DNA of 64,000 bases from Notolepis coatsorum (lineage: Eukaryota; Chordata; Actinopteri; Aulopiformes; Paralepididae): contig OZ020594.1 of the NCBI GenBank assembly GCA_963971535.1, positions 111,398,751 to 111,462,750 on the forward strand. The letters run 5' to 3'. Position 1 is the stretch's first letter; each line of letters starts with the position of its first letter. Below, in pieces: positions 1-11,499 of this stretch. A program made the position numbers and the translations under genes. The notes under the pieces were generated by a model that was not told the origin of the DNA, did not search any database, and saw only the letters and a program-made list of their open reading frames with translations.

Positions 1-1640
1 CCCTGTAGCTCTCACCTCCATAGCCATGAAGTGCTTTGAGAAGCTAGTAAAGGGCTACATCTGCTCCTCCCTCCCCATCAACATGGACCCCCTGCAATTT
101 GCATACCGCCCCAACAGGTCCACGGAGGACGCCATAGCCCATGTGCTGCACACAGCAGCATCACACCTGGACAAGAGGCAGGGGAACTATGTGAGAATGC
201 TATTCATCGACTACAGCTCGGCATTCAATACCATAGTCCCCTCCATACTCATAGCCAAGCTCAGGGACCTGGGCTTGGGCTATGACCTCTGCCAGTGGGT
301 CTTGGACTTCCTGACTGGCAGACCCCAGGTGGTGAGAGCAGGCAACTGCACCTCCTCATCCATCACCCTCAACATAGGGGCCCCCCAGGGCTGTGTTCTG
401 AGTCCCCTCCTCTACTCCCTGTACACACACGACTGTGTGGCTCAGCGGAGTAGCAATACAATCATCAAATTTGCTGACGACACAGTGGTGGTGGGCCTGA
501 TCTCTGCCAACGACGAGAGGGCCTACCTGGAAGAGGTCAAGGTCCTGGCGGGATGGTGCCAGGAAAACAGCCTCTCCCTGAACGTCAGCAAAACAAAGGA
601 GATGATTGTGGACTTCAGGAGGTCGGGGGTCAAGGACTACAGCCCCCTCAGCATCGACGGGGCACCGGTTGAGAGAGTCAACAGCTTTAAGTACCTCGGA
701 GCCTACATATCCGAGGACTTGACATGGACCACACACATTGACAGTGTTGTGAAGAAGGCACGACAACGCCTCTACTTCCTCAGGCGCCTAAGGAAGTTCC
801 AAGTCAGTCAGAAGATCCTTAAGAACTTCTACTCATGTACAATAGAGAGCATCTTGACCGGCAACATCACCTCCTGGTTTGGGAATAGCACTGCACAAGA
901 CCGAAGCAGACTACAAAGAGTGACACGTTCAGCCGAACGCACAATTGGAGGGGGGCTCCCCACCCTCCAGAACATTTACAACAAGCGTTGCAAGGGCAAG
1001 GCTAAGAGAATCATTAAAGACTCCAGTCACCCGAACAACTGCCTCTTTGAACTGCTGCGGTCAGGCAAGCGATACCGGAGTCTCAAGGCGAGCACAGAAA
1101 GACTCAGAAGAAGCTTCTATCCCCAGGCCATCAGGCTGCTAAACGAACAATGAATGAACACTACACAACAACAACCACCAAACGCACATAGCACACACAT
1201 CCACACGCACACACTCACTTTAAACAAACACACCGTAGCACCCACTCCACACACTTTATAGCACACACCCACTTTAAACAAACACACTGTAGCACCCACT
1301 CCCCACACTTTATATTTATTGATGAAGGATTGCACTACAACTCGTACACCTTACTGTAAATTGTACCTAAAATTGTACCTCATCCCATTTCTGCTTTGCA
1401 CTAGATAGTACTGTACATTAGTACACTGCATAGTATTGTATATTATATGGTAACTCAGAACATTGTACATATGTCTATACCGAACACTGTGACCTCATTT
1501 TTCTTCTTCTAAATTACATGCTATATTATGTTATTTGATACTATCTTGTCTAGCACAGTCTCTGGAGCGTAACAGTAAGAAGCATTTTGTATGAAAGTAT
1601 TCTGTACTTCTGTATGACAACTATTAAAGAACTTGAACTT
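1..1640 (+). mobile_element. LINE copy 1 (L2/Rex-like), 3' part
   Basis: The 3' end of a non-LTR retrotransposon, running off the left edge of the window. It holds the C-terminal half of the reverse transcriptase (2-1153), then a 3' UTR with a duplicated block (1216-1310, CACCCACTTTAAAC repeats). It ends near 1640 in a short ACTTGAA-type tail. The same 3' UTR and tail occur in antisense at 9293-10220, which fixes the end. The tail joins directly to an ELOVL6-like exon remnant. Clade (L2, Maui or Rex) is inferred from protein style only. Confidence 0.9.
2..1153 (+). CDS. LINE reverse transcriptase, C-terminal part
   Basis: This encodes the RNA-dependent DNA polymerase that copies LINE RNA at a nicked target. 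The frame is open from base 2, reading a standard RT segment ([15 protein letters not shown]) before the first Met at 26, so the true start and any endonuclease domain lie left of the window. Visible RT motifs are the palm segment [10 protein letters not shown] (about residue 62 from that Met), [19 protein letters not shown] (about 118), the catalytic box FADD (about 150) and the thumb region [19 protein letters not shown]-terminal tail, [13 protein letters not shown], ends at TGA. No frameshift is seen. A near-identical truncated copy lies at 10225-11076 in antisense, which suggests recent activity of the family. Confidence 0.92.
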   Translation, partial: PVALTSIAMKCFEKLVKGYICSSLPINMDPLQFAYRPNRSTEDAIAHVLHTAASHLDKRQGNYVRMLFIDYSSAFNTIVPSILIAKLRDLGLGYDLCQWVLDFLTGRPQVVRAGNCTSSSITLNIGAPQGCVLSPLLYSLYTHDCVAQRSSNTIIKFADDTVVVGLISANDERAYLEEVKVLAGWCQENSLSLNVSKTKEMIVDFRRSGVKDYSPLSIDGAPVERVNSFKYLGAYISEDLTWTTHIDSVVKKARQRLYFLRRLRKFQVSQKILKNFYSCTIESILTGNITSWFGNSTAQDRSRLQRVTRSAERTIGGGLPTLQNIYNKRCKGKAKRIIKDSSHPNNCLFELLRSGKRYRSLKASTERLRRSFYPQAIRLLNEQ

Positions 1641-1728
1641 GAGGTTCAGCTTGGGCCTCTCCCTCATGAAGTACTGCCCGCCGAATATGATGGCGGCATA
1701 CAGGCCGCAGAACATGAAGGACTTGCTC
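1641..1728 (-). pseudogene. ELOVL6-like exon remnant (fatty-acid elongase N-terminal part)
   Basis: On the minus strand this 88-bp stretch reads SKSFMFCGLYAAIIFGG followed by QYFMRERPKLNL. It matches the first membrane segment of the very-long-chain fatty-acid elongase ELOVL6 family, whose human form has KKSFLFSALYAAFIFGGRH here. The upstream side is a good splice acceptor (CCCACTTCAG, AG at 1730-1729). The exon then begins with one base of a split codon, as expected if a TGG tryptophan codon spans the junction, which I recall as the ELOVL6 exon boundary. The exon stops at 1641, where the LINE tail of copy 1 begins, before the next conserved segment. I infer that the LINE inserted into the exon in opposite orientation; the rest would lie left of the window. 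It may be a paralogue or pseudogene. Confidence 0.72.
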
Positions 1729-2699
1729 CTGAAGTGGGACAGAATACACACAGAACATGGAAGATTTACTACGGAAGTAGGACAGAACACACACAGAACA
1801 TGGAAGATTTACTATGGAAGTAGGACAGAACACACACAGAACATGGAAGATTTACTATTGAAGTGGGACAGAACATACATAGAACATGGAATATTTACTC
1901 CTGAAGTGGGACAGAACACACACAGAACATGAAATATTTACTCCTGAAGTGGGACAGAACACACACAGAACATGGAAGATTTACTATTGAAGTAGGACAG
2001 AACACACACAGAACATGGAAGATTTACTATTGAAGTGGGACAGAACACACACAGAACATGGAAGATTTACTATTGAAGTGGGACAGAACACACACAGAAC
2101 ATGGAATATTTACTATTGAAGTGGGACAGAACACACACAGAACATGGAAGATGTACTACTGAAGTGGGACAGAACACACACAGAACATGGAAGATTTACT
2201 ACTGAAGTAGGACAGAACACACACAGAACATGGAAGATTTACTATGGAAGTAGGACAGAACACACACAGAACATGGAAGATTTACTACTGAAGTGGGACA
2301 GAACACACACAGAACATGGAAGATTTACTACGGAAGTAGGACAGAACACACAGAACATGGAAGATTTACTATGGAAGTAGGACAGAACACACACAGAACA
2401 TGGAATATTTACTATGGAAGTGGGACAGAACACACACAGAACATGGAATATTTACTATGGAAGTGGGACAGAACACACACAGAACATGGAATATTTACTC
2501 CTGAAGTGGGACAGAACACACACAGAACATGGAATATTTACTATTGAAGTAGGACAGAACACACACAGAACATGGAAGATTTACTACTGAAGTAGGACAG
2601 AACACACACAGAACATGGAAGATTTACTATGGAAGTAGGACAGAACACACAGAACATGGAAGATTTACTATGGAAGTATACAGGACAGAACACACAGAA
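1707..2699. repeat. 43-bp minisatellite made of an ELOVL6-like acceptor junction
   Basis: About 23 tandem units of about 43 bp, a few 4 bp shorter (near 2341 and 2641). On the plus strand the core is GGAAGATTTACTACTGAAG followed by TAGGACAGAACACACACA. On the minus strand each unit is the intron end TGTCCCACTTCAG plus the first ~21 bp of the ELOVL6-like exon, altered to TAGTAAATCTTCCATGTTCTG. The leftmost unit still carries the unaltered exon sequence. Several short open frames in this stretch (for example 1633-1932 and 2144-2547) are by-products of the repeat. Confidence 0.93.
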
Positions 2700-2819
2700 C
2701 AAATGTATATATTCTCTTTTAGAAACGGTCTATATATATAGACAGAGTTGTCTGTATATCCTGTATGTCATAAATGTCTGGATGTAACAGTAGTGTACAG
2801 TATATCTGTATGTTGTGTA

Positions 2820-3065
2820 TGTCATAAATGTCTGGGGACCCTGATGTAAACAAGACGAAAGTCATTCTCTGGTCTGCATCCCCTTAACAATTGTATGTAT
2901 TGAGCTGTACTGTACCCATTCTGCAATCTGTTAATACACTTTTCAATCAATCAATCAATCAATGAATTTAAAATGGGGGACCCTGATGTAAACAAGACGA
3001 AAGTCTTTCTCTGGTCTGTATTGTACCCATTCTGCAATCTGTTAAAGTTTTCAATCAATCAATAT
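2820..3065 (+). repeat. Two tandem LINE/SINE 3' tails
   Basis: Two partial copies of a tail family reading GGGGACCCTGATGTAAACAA, then CCATTCTGCAATCTGTTAA and a (CAAT)n end. The same tail recurs at 29885-30020, 49165-49240, 49775-49965, 51490-51650, 51785-51840, 52515-52670 and 59945-60052. It is the 3' end of a dispersed LINE or its SINE. Confidence 0.75.
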
Positions 3066-3099
3066 ATCGTTGAGTAACGTTAGCTATAGCTAGCTAGTG

Positions 3100-3152
3100 A
3101 TTGATCGATTGAAAACTTTATTAACAGATTGCAGAATGGGTACAATACAATA
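3100..3152 (-). repeat. LINE/SINE 3' tail, antisense
   Basis: Reads GATTGAAAACTTTATTAACA and then GATTGCAGAATGGGTACAAT, the reverse complement of the tail at 2820-3065. It faces that copy across about 35 bp, so the pair forms an imperfect inverted repeat. Confidence 0.65.
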
Positions 3153-4094
3153 GCTTAAAGACGTGTTTTCACCATGTTAAGGCTAGACGCTCTGGCTAGG
3201 CAGCTGTATGCTAACATTTGCCATTGTGAGATTGTCGACTGACAAAACCTACTGTGCTGTTTTTAGTGGGAACAAAGTCCTTTCGGTTGGTATTCTTAAT
3301 CCACTTCTGGCGAATATCTTGCTCGTCTGCACGGCCAGGGAATCGATGCAAATGGTATGGTCTCAGACACGGGCAGTGGTCGGTCAAGTTGAACACAAGT
3401 GAGGCACAGAGCCACGAATTTCATAATAAAAACGGTGACTTAAAAAAAAAGAAAAAAAACACGCTTGCGCCCAAAGGACATTTTATAAAACGAGGCATGA
3501 TACAATACTATACATACAATACAATACTATATATTTTAGCCAAAACATGTGGTCAGAACACAGTGCATTTAGTCCATTCGCTCTCATTCTCTCTCGGGAC
3601 ATCCCTATTGATTACCAATAACCGCGTTAGCCTCAGTAGCCACATACGCTGATCGGAGTGTCATTCATAGTGTAACACCCAACAAGAATGTGAAACAACT
3701 TATTAGTATTGGGTTAGAGTTGTTTGATTTCCACTAACGTAATGTTAGATTGCTATCTGAGAAAGTTACGTAACGTTAGTCTACTGTACATGCGATCTGG
3801 CTGGCTACACCATTTGCGGCATTTGCCATGTATAATCTGTAGGCAAAACGGACTGCATATAAACGGCTGATGACTCATAACTTCCTATCACGTTTGAATA
3901 ATGCTGTAAAGTTAAGTAAAAATGCATTTCAATAGTAATGTATATAAATTAAGAGCTTACCGATTGAGAGCTAAATCCACTGCCGACAAGACGAGACGCA
4001 ATATTTACTTCCTAGTCCACGGCACTCTCTCTCTGCCTCTCTCTCAGTTTGCCGAGGGAGGGCGGAGCTCGTCCAGCACGTTGTCACCAGCTGT

Positions 4095-7000
4095 ATGAGA
4101 GCGCCCCCGCTGGTCATTGTTAACATTAACCACACCAAAACGACGTCAAACCGACCGGCAAACAGCTGTACCTGGACTTTTCCCGGCTGTATCTGTAGTG
4201 AGCGCGAACATTCTTCCATGGAACAAGAGCGCCTCCGGGCGCAACAACTAAGTGAGCGCGAACACTCTACCATGGAAAGAGAACGCCTGCAGGCTCAACA
4301 ACTGAGTGAGCGCGAACAATCTGCAGACCAACGAGAGAGCCTTCACGCGCAACTCCAAGCACAAGCCCTTAGTGAACGCGAACACTCTGCAACCCAGCGA
4401 GAGCGCTTCCAGGCGCAGCAAAGGAGTGAAGACGACCGCATACGCCTGGAGACCAGACGCCTCCAGACGGAAGAGAATATTGAAAGAGACCGCGCCGATG
4501 CCCAGCGCGCCGCCGCCGATGCACAGCGCGACGCCGCCAATGCACAGCGCGACGCAGCCCAAGCCCAGCGCGAAGCAGAGCGCGACATCGCTCACATCAA
4601 GCGCGAAGCAGAGCGCGACCGGCTACAGGCGCAGATAATGGAGCAATTGATTGCCAGGGCGACACCCCCTCTCTCCGCACGGAGCTCCAGGGCATCATCA
4701 CGACAAGGGTCTAGGGCACCTTCCCCTACCCGACCAAGTGACCCGGAGCCCGGCCAACAGAAAGATCCTATCCATGTCTCCGAACCCCCTCCCCGACCGG
4801 TCCATACGAGACCCAGCAACCGGGAAGAACCGGCCTATGCCGCCGAGAGACTGAATAGACGACTTCAAGACCTAGAAGACCTAGCAGAGGAAGAGGAAGA
4901 GGAGGAAGGTCAAGCCCACCAGCAGCAACGTACTCCACAGGACCAGGAGGTCCAGTACAGCCCAGACTTCACCCCCGAGGCACTGCGCTACAAACCCCCG
5001 ACTCAACTCAAGGGTGAGTTTGACGCACAGCCAGCACCGAGGAACAGCACCTGGGTACCCGGGCCTTGGTACCCACCAAGTACCAGCCCACGACAACACG
5101 TACGGGGAGACTCGCCCAGGAGGCCTCTCCCCCAACGCTCACCGATGTGCCAGCCATCCATGGCATCGCACCTTGGCACACCGACGTTCCCGGACTTTAC
5201 GCACGAGGACAGAGCACAGTACACGGAATTACGGATGTGCTTAGAGACTATGATGTCCGACGTCCCTGATGAGTCGTACAAATATGCTATCCTCCTCAAG
5301 CATCTCAAGGTGCCCAGAGCGCATAATATATCGCTGGCATATTCCAACTCAAGTACCCCATACACCGCGGCTCTAGTAGCCCTCGACCAGCGTTATGGAC
5401 GCATATGGGACTACGTGATACAAGAAATAAGGAATATTGACCGTCTCCCCCCAGCCACAGACAATCGATCATTGAATGACCTCTCTATCAAGGTACAATC
5501 CCTGGTAGGGATGCTGGGGTCCCAAAAGGAAAAAGGGAGACACGAACCGTATGCTAACTCTAATGTAGAGCGAATATTAGAGAAGCTCCCTCCAGCCCGC
5601 CAAGAGCGCTTTAGGCGGCAGAGAGACCACCGTGATCCCGACGGTCCCGAGCCATCCCTCCTAGACCTGGCCGACTTCCTCGCGAGAGAAGTCAGCAGCC
5701 TACGACTGGATACGTTCATGCGGAGTGGACCAAGCCCAAGAGATGGACCTCGGAGATCCAACGATAACCGCCGGTTGGTGACCGTCATGCACCAAGCCGA
5801 ATCAGTACCGCGGCACAAGAACCACAACACCCCCTCGACGAAAGAGAAGTGGAAGATTGTATGCCAGTACTGCGAGAAAGAACATTGGCTGTCTCAATGT
5901 GACTCTTTCAAGAAGATGACCGCCGACGAGGTGAGTCAGTGGATCAAAGCCAACCGCCGCTGTTACCGCTGTGCGCGCAGCCATATGGCAGCCGAGTGCC
6001 GCTTGAAGAAGAGGTGCAGCAGGTGTGACGGCGCCCACTTGGACGTCTTGCATGACAGCAACAGGAAGAAACTCGCACCCCCAAGCAGCACCAGAGTAAA
6101 CGTCATGTATATCGACCCCGCCAGCAGCGGGAGCTCCCGAGTGCTCTTGAAAGTGGTCCGAGTGATATTAAGCTATGAGGACAAGGTCATGGACACTTAC
6201 GCCGTCCTTGACGATGGGTCAGAAAAGACTCTCCTCCTCGCATCCGCTGCAGCCCAGCTGGGTCTGCGGGGGAGCGAAGAAACAATGACAATTCGTACTA
6301 TAAGAAGAGACTTGAAGACAATAAAGGGTGAAAACGTCTCCTTCACTATCGCAGCAAGCGGGCAGCCAGAGAGGCAGTATAGGATTACTAACGCTTTCAC
6401 CAGCCAAGACATAGGCCTGTCACAGTACACCTACCCCATCCCCAAGCTGATGGAAAAATACATGCACCTACGTCAACTACCTATACCGCTCATCGACGGC
6501 GCCACCCCGACCCTGCTCATAGGATCCGACCACGCACACCTCATCGTCCCAACGGACCGGGTCCACATCGGGCCCAGAGGCTGTCCAGCAGCAGTCGAGA
6601 CCCGCCTAGGATGGACACTACAAGGCCCCCTCTCCAGGTCTCCCAACCGACCAGCAGCCACTTGCTGCCTCCACTCCAGAATGACAGAAGAAGACACCAC
6701 CCTCTTACAGCACGTCGAGAGGCTATGGACACTAGACACAATGCCCTTTAAGAACGAAAAGAAACACATTCGTTCAAAGGAAGACACTTATGCCATAGCC
6801 CTCCTCGAGCAGAGGACAAAGAGAGTCGAGGTCAATGGAGTGATGAGATACGCAACTCCACTCTTGAGGCGAGAGGGTATGCCCACCTTCCACGCCTCAA
6901 AAGAAGCGACGGAGCGATATCTACTGAACACCGAGCGGCGTCTAGCCAGAGACCCCACTCAAGCCACTGTGTACCGCGCTGAGATTGACAAGCCGTTGAC

Positions 7001-9293
7001 AAGGAGTTTCTACGTGGACAACTGTCTGCAAAGCGTCTCGACGCCAGAAGAGGCCGAGGCCCTCCTACTCAAGCTCCGCGCCTCCCTGATCAAAGGCGGC
7101 TTTGATCTCCGGCAGTGGGCCAGCAGCGACCCTCAAGTACTGCGCAGCCTCTCCCCAGAGAACAAGGCAGCAAGCAGCGAGACCTGGATGGCGACCATCC
7201 CAGGTGAAGCCCAAGAAATGACATTAGGACTAGTCTGGCGCTTCAAAACAGACTCGCTCCATTACAGACACACACCCCTGACCAAGGAGCAGGGAAGGTC
7301 GATTTCACTACCGACCACCAGACGGAGTGTATACAGAACACTCGCCAGACAATATGACCCATTGGGATGTATCTTACCTTACACCACCAGGGCAAAAATT
7401 ATTGTGCGAGAGCTGTGGGACAAGGACCAGGGCTGGGACGACCCCATACCCGACCACCTTGCTTCCACATGGAGAGAGTGGGAAAAAGAACTCAACTCGC
7501 TCCCAGGTGTCAACATACGCCGCAGCTACTTCCCACCCACAGTGCGGCTGGAGACGTGCCAGATGGACCTGCACGTCTTTAGCGACGCCTCAGAAGTAGC
7601 CTACGGCTCGGTGGCTTACTTGCGGGCCCGAGAGGAGGGAGGAGAAATACATACCGCCTTCATCCTGGCTCGTTCAAGGATAGCCCCCCGCAAGCAACAA
7701 TCGATCCCGCGTCTAGAGCTCTGCGCAGCCCTAGTAGGAGCGCAACTCGCCACGTTAATCCAACGTGAACTCACCATCCCGGTGCAAAGAACAATCCTGT
7801 GGTCAGACTCCATGACCGTACTCACATGGATCCAGTCCGATTCGTGTAGATACAAGGTCTTCGTGGGAGTCAGAATCACAGAGATCCAAGATTTAACAGA
7901 ATCAGCATGCGGGAGGTACGTGGACACAAAACAGAACCCAGCAGATGTCATCACACGGGGAATGTCCCTAGATGACCTCACACGTCACAATATCTACAGT
8001 GACGGTCCCGAGTTCCTCAAGCTCCCGGAAGAAGAGTGGCCTAACCCCACCCCACGGGAGGCTAGTCAAGAGGAAGCAGAGATGAAGAAATCTATGTTCT
8101 GTGGGTTGACGCACACACCAGTCCCCACCGACCCTAACATAGACGACTGCCCCACCCTTGAGAGTGCGCAGTTAAAGACATTCCTGTGGCACCACCCTGA
8201 GGTTCCCTCCACTACTGACATTAATGCAGCTAATTGCGAGGAAGCAGAACTCCTTCTGCTGCAGCGAGCCCAAAGAGACTCGTTCCCCGACGAGCTGGAC
8301 TGTCTGCAGGGATCAAAGCCAGTCCCGTCAGACAGCAGACTGCTCCACTTGGCCCCTGAGCGCGACGCCCATGATCTCATCAGAGTGGGTGGTCGTCTGA
8401 GAAGAGCCCCGGACTTAACGGATGATGTCAAGTTCCCTATAGTTCTCAACAGCCGACACAAGGTCACAGAGCTCATCATAAAGAAATACGACGAGGATGT
8501 GCACCACGCTGGGGCAGAGAGAGTCTTCGCTGAGATCAGACGTCGCTATTGGATACTGCAAGGAAGAGAAGCAGTACGACGCTTCCAGCGGACCTGTCTA
8601 GACTGTCGCAAGTGGCGAGCACAGCCCAGTATACCCAGGATGGCTGACCTACCTCCCTGTCGCCTCCGACTTGGCGACAAGCCCTTTCACTCCACCGGTA
8701 TGGACTGCTTCGGCCCGCTGTATGTGAAGAAAGGAAGAGGGACGGAGAAGAGGTGGGGTATTGTATTCAAATGCATGACCACCCGAGCGATACACATAGA
8801 ACTCCTTCCAACCATGAGTACGGACTCATTCCTTATGGCCTTCCGGAGATTCACAGCGCGGAAAGGAAAACCGTCTATATTACTGTCTGATCACGGGACA
8901 AACTTCAAAAGCGGAGAAAGAGAGCTGAGAGAGAGCTTCCAAGCTATGGGCCCAGAACTTAAGACCCACCTCGCCCCCTCTCAGATTGACTTCCAGTTTA
9001 ACCCCCCGAACGCCCCTCACTTCGGGGGAACCTGGGAACGAGAAGTACGTTCAATAAAGACAGCCCTGTACGCCGTGCTTGGGGCCCAGACCGTGGCTGA
9101 AGAAGTCCTCACGACAGTCCTCACAGAGATCGAGGGAGTATTGAACTCAAAGCCTTTCGGTTACGTCTCAAGTGATGTAGCAGATGTCGACCCAGTCACC
9201 CCCAACATTCTCTTGATGGGGCGGCTGGACCCCGCGCTCCCACAGACGGTGTACAGACCTGAGGAAGCGAACGGCCGAAGAATGTGGAGGTAG
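4095..9293 (+). pseudogene. BEL/Pao gag-pol polyprotein, copy 1, RT core deleted
   Basis: A 1732-codon open frame. The first ~35 residues are not BEL sequence. Then come charged coiled-coil repeats built on SEREHS/RERLQAQQ (about residues 36-190), a DUF1759-like gag segment (about 365-490), and Cys/His knuckles (about 590-655). An aspartic protease with VLDDGSEKTLL follows (about 703). Most of the RT domain is gone: near 6993-7003 the sequence jumps in frame from the start of RT to FYVDNCLQS, losing about 153 residues relative to copy 2. RNase H (VFSDASEVAYGS, about 1159), an integrase H2C2 zinc region (about 1467-1507) and the integrase core (GMDCFGP, SDHGTNFKSG, HFGGTWEREV) remain. The frame ends at a TAG created by the LINE junction at 9291. 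It cannot be autonomous. Confidence 0.93.
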
Positions 9294-9503
9294 TTTCAAG
9301 TTTCAAGTTTCTTTAATAGTTGTCATACAGAAGTACAGAATACTTTTATACAAAATGCTTCTTACTGTTGCGCTCCAGAGACTGTGCAAGACAAGATAAG
9401 TATGAAATAAAATAACATAGTAAAATTAGAAGTAAAAAAAATGAGGTCACAGTGTTCAGTTTAGACATATGTACAATGTTCGATGCAGAATAGACGTAGT
9501 TAC

Positions 9504-9946
9504 TAGGGATGCTCGATATTGGCTTTTTTACCGATACCGATATTCCGATATTGTCCAACTCTTAATTTCGATACCGATACCGATACCGATATCAACCGAT
9601 ACCGATATATGCAGGGTTTCCCCCCAAAAAAACTGAATAATTTCAGGTAATTAATAATTTCACTGGATGCATTCAAAAGGCTTTCTAAATGTAAGCATTA
9701 TCTGTGCAAAATATGATAATTAAAACATATTACATATCTCTTGTTGTTGAATTAAACCAACATGCATACTTTTGACAATAAATAAAATAAGAATTGGTTC
9801 TTACTTGCTTGCCTGGGTAAATAAAGGTTAAATAAATGTAAAAAAAAAAAAAAAAAAAAAATTCGATACCGATATTTTCCGATATCACATTTTACTGCCG
9901 ATATCGGCCGATAATATCGGTCGGCCGATAATATCGGACATCCCTA
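9504..9946. mobile_element. hAT-type MITE (GATACC-rich) in the LINE 3' UTR
   Basis: 443 bp with ends TAGGGATG...CATCCCTA and perfect 8-bp target duplications GTAGTTAC (9496-9503 and 9947-9954), the hAT hallmark. Both ends are rich in CGATACCGATA/CGATATCGG motifs that pair with each other. The interior has no coding frame; it includes a TAAATAAAGGTTAAATAAA stretch and a poly-A run (9840-9860). Confidence 0.92.
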
Positions 9947-10224
9947 GTAGTTACCATACAATATACAATACTGTGCAGTGTACTAATATACAATACTATA
10001 TAGTGCAAGGCAGAAATGGAGAAATGGGACGAGGTGCAATTTAGGTAAAATTCACAGTAGGTGTACGAGTTGTAGTGCAAATCCTTTATCAATAAATATA
10101 AAGTGTAAGTGTGTTTGTGTGATCTAAAGTGTGGAGAGTGGGTGCTGCAGTGTGTTGTTTGTTTGAGTGAGTGTGTGCGTGTGGGTGTGTGTGCTGTGTG
10201 CATTTGATGGTTGTTGCATAGTGA

Positions 10225-11076
10225 TTATTGTTCGTTTAGCAGCCTGATGGCCTGGGGATAGAAGCTTCTTCTGAGTCTTTCTGTGCTCGCCTTAAGACTC
10301 CGGTATCGCTTGCCTGACCGCAGCAGTTCAAAGAGGCAGTTGTTCGGGTGGCTCGAGTCCTTAATAATTCTCTTAGCCTTCCCCTTGCACCGCTTGTTGT
10401 AAATGTTCTGGAGGGTGGGAAGCCCCCCTCCAATTGTGCGTTCGGCTGAACGTGTCACTCTTTGTAGTCTGCTACGGTCTTGTGCAGTGCTATTCCCAAA
10501 CCAGGAGGTGATGTTGCCGGTCAGGATGCTCTCTATTGTACATGAGTAGAAGTTCCTAAGGATCTTCTGACTGACTTGGAACTTCCTTAGGCGCCTGAGG
10601 AAGTAGAGGCGTTGTCGTGCCTTCTTCACAACACTGTCAATGTGTGTGGTCCATGTCAAGTCCTCGGATATGTGGGCTCTGAGGTACTTGAAACTGTTCA
10701 CTCTCTCAACCGGTGCCTCGTCGATGCTGAGGGGGCTGTAATCCTTGACCCCCGACCTCCTGAAGTCCACAATCATCTCTTTTGTTTTGCTGACGTTCAG
10801 GGAGAGGCAGTTCTCCTGACACCACTGTGACAGGTTCTCTACCTCTTCCAGGTAGGCCCTTTCGTCGTTGGCAGAGATCAGGCCCACCACTACTGTGTCA
10901 TCAGCAAATTTGATGATGGTGTTGTTGTTCCGCTGTGCTACGCAGTCATGTGTGTACAGGGAGTAGAGGAGGGGGCTCAGAACACAGCCCTGGGGGGCCC
11001 CTATGTTGAGCGTGATGGATGAGGAGGTGCAGTTGCCGGCTCTTACCACCTGGGGTCTGCCCGTCAGGAAGTCCAA
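10225..11076 (-). pseudogene. LINE reverse transcriptase, 5'-truncated copy
   Basis: This reads the C-terminal 283 residues of the same RT as at 2-1153, from the [11 protein letters not shown] segment on. The first codon is TTG (an internal leucine), not a start. Catalytic box [16 protein letters not shown] and the C-terminal [13 protein letters not shown] are intact. Differences from copy 1 are few (for example NLSQWCQE for VLAGWCQE, and KYLRAHIS for KYLGAYIS). Truncation at the 5' end is the usual result of incomplete target-primed reverse transcription. Confidence 0.92.
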
Positions 11077-11080
11077 TTCC

Positions 11081-11404
11081 AGGTACAGTCAAGTATTGGC
11101 TGACAAGTTTTGGAACAGTTTCCTCCTCCACTATCTACCGTCTCTACAGACCCGCCAGAAATGGGTAAAAGAAAGAGACAATTTGAGGGAGGGCACAGTT
11201 GTCATGATCATAGACCAGTCACTACCCCGAGCTATGTGGCCGGCCGGCCGCGTAAGCAAAGTGATCACTGGTGCCGACGGAAAGGTCAGAGCGGCAGAAG
11301 TTCTCGTCCAGGGACGGACATACACCCGACCCGTGGCGAGGCTGATAGAGTTGCCAAGGCTCCCTGACTCCCTTGATGACGACCATGACCCACTGACTTT
11401 GTGA
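11081..11404 (+). pseudogene. BEL/Pao pol C-terminal segment (DUF5641-like), copy 1
   Basis: Continuation of the BEL frame beyond the LINE insertion. It begins SQVLADKFWNSFLLHYLPSL and runs to the stop at 11402-11404. It matches the chromatin-domain-like C-terminus of copy 2 (37982-38305) nearly residue for residue, including MIIDQSLPRAMWPAGRVSKV. It has no start of its own. Confidence 0.9.
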
Positions 11405-11499
11405 ATTGCCCTACTCCCCACAACGGACATTGAGTAGTGGACAAGACGGTTAATCTGTCTCTGCTTATCTAATTAGGTGCGGACTAATTAGGAGGCGGC

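Larger units (their letters stand above)
2700..4190. other. Non-coding stretch with LINE/SINE tails; possible upstream exon
   Basis: No convincing coding region. It holds LINE/SINE-type tails (2820-3065 and 3100-3152). On the minus strand, 3961-4090 reads like an untranslated exon ending in a donor (CTCAATCG then GTAAGCTC at about 3962-3955). That might belong upstream of the ELOVL6-like exon, but this is a guess. The open frame of BEL copy 1 begins at 4095 in this non-BEL sequence; clear BEL similarity starts near 4195. Confidence 0.4.
9293..11080 (-). mobile_element. LINE copy 2, antisense, inserted in BEL copy 1
   Basis: Same family as the LINE at 1-1640, 5'-truncated, with its 3' tail at the left (repeats of TTTCAAG). 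The host BEL sequence AGGTA occurs on both sides (9288-9292 and 11081-11085), a 5-bp target duplication. Its 3' UTR carries a hAT-type MITE at 9504-9946. Confidence 0.93.

Noticed and set aside
4248..4819. Minus-strand frames opposite BEL gag (for example 4248-4595)
   Set aside because: Shadows of the GC-rich coiled-coil coding repeats; no independent signal.
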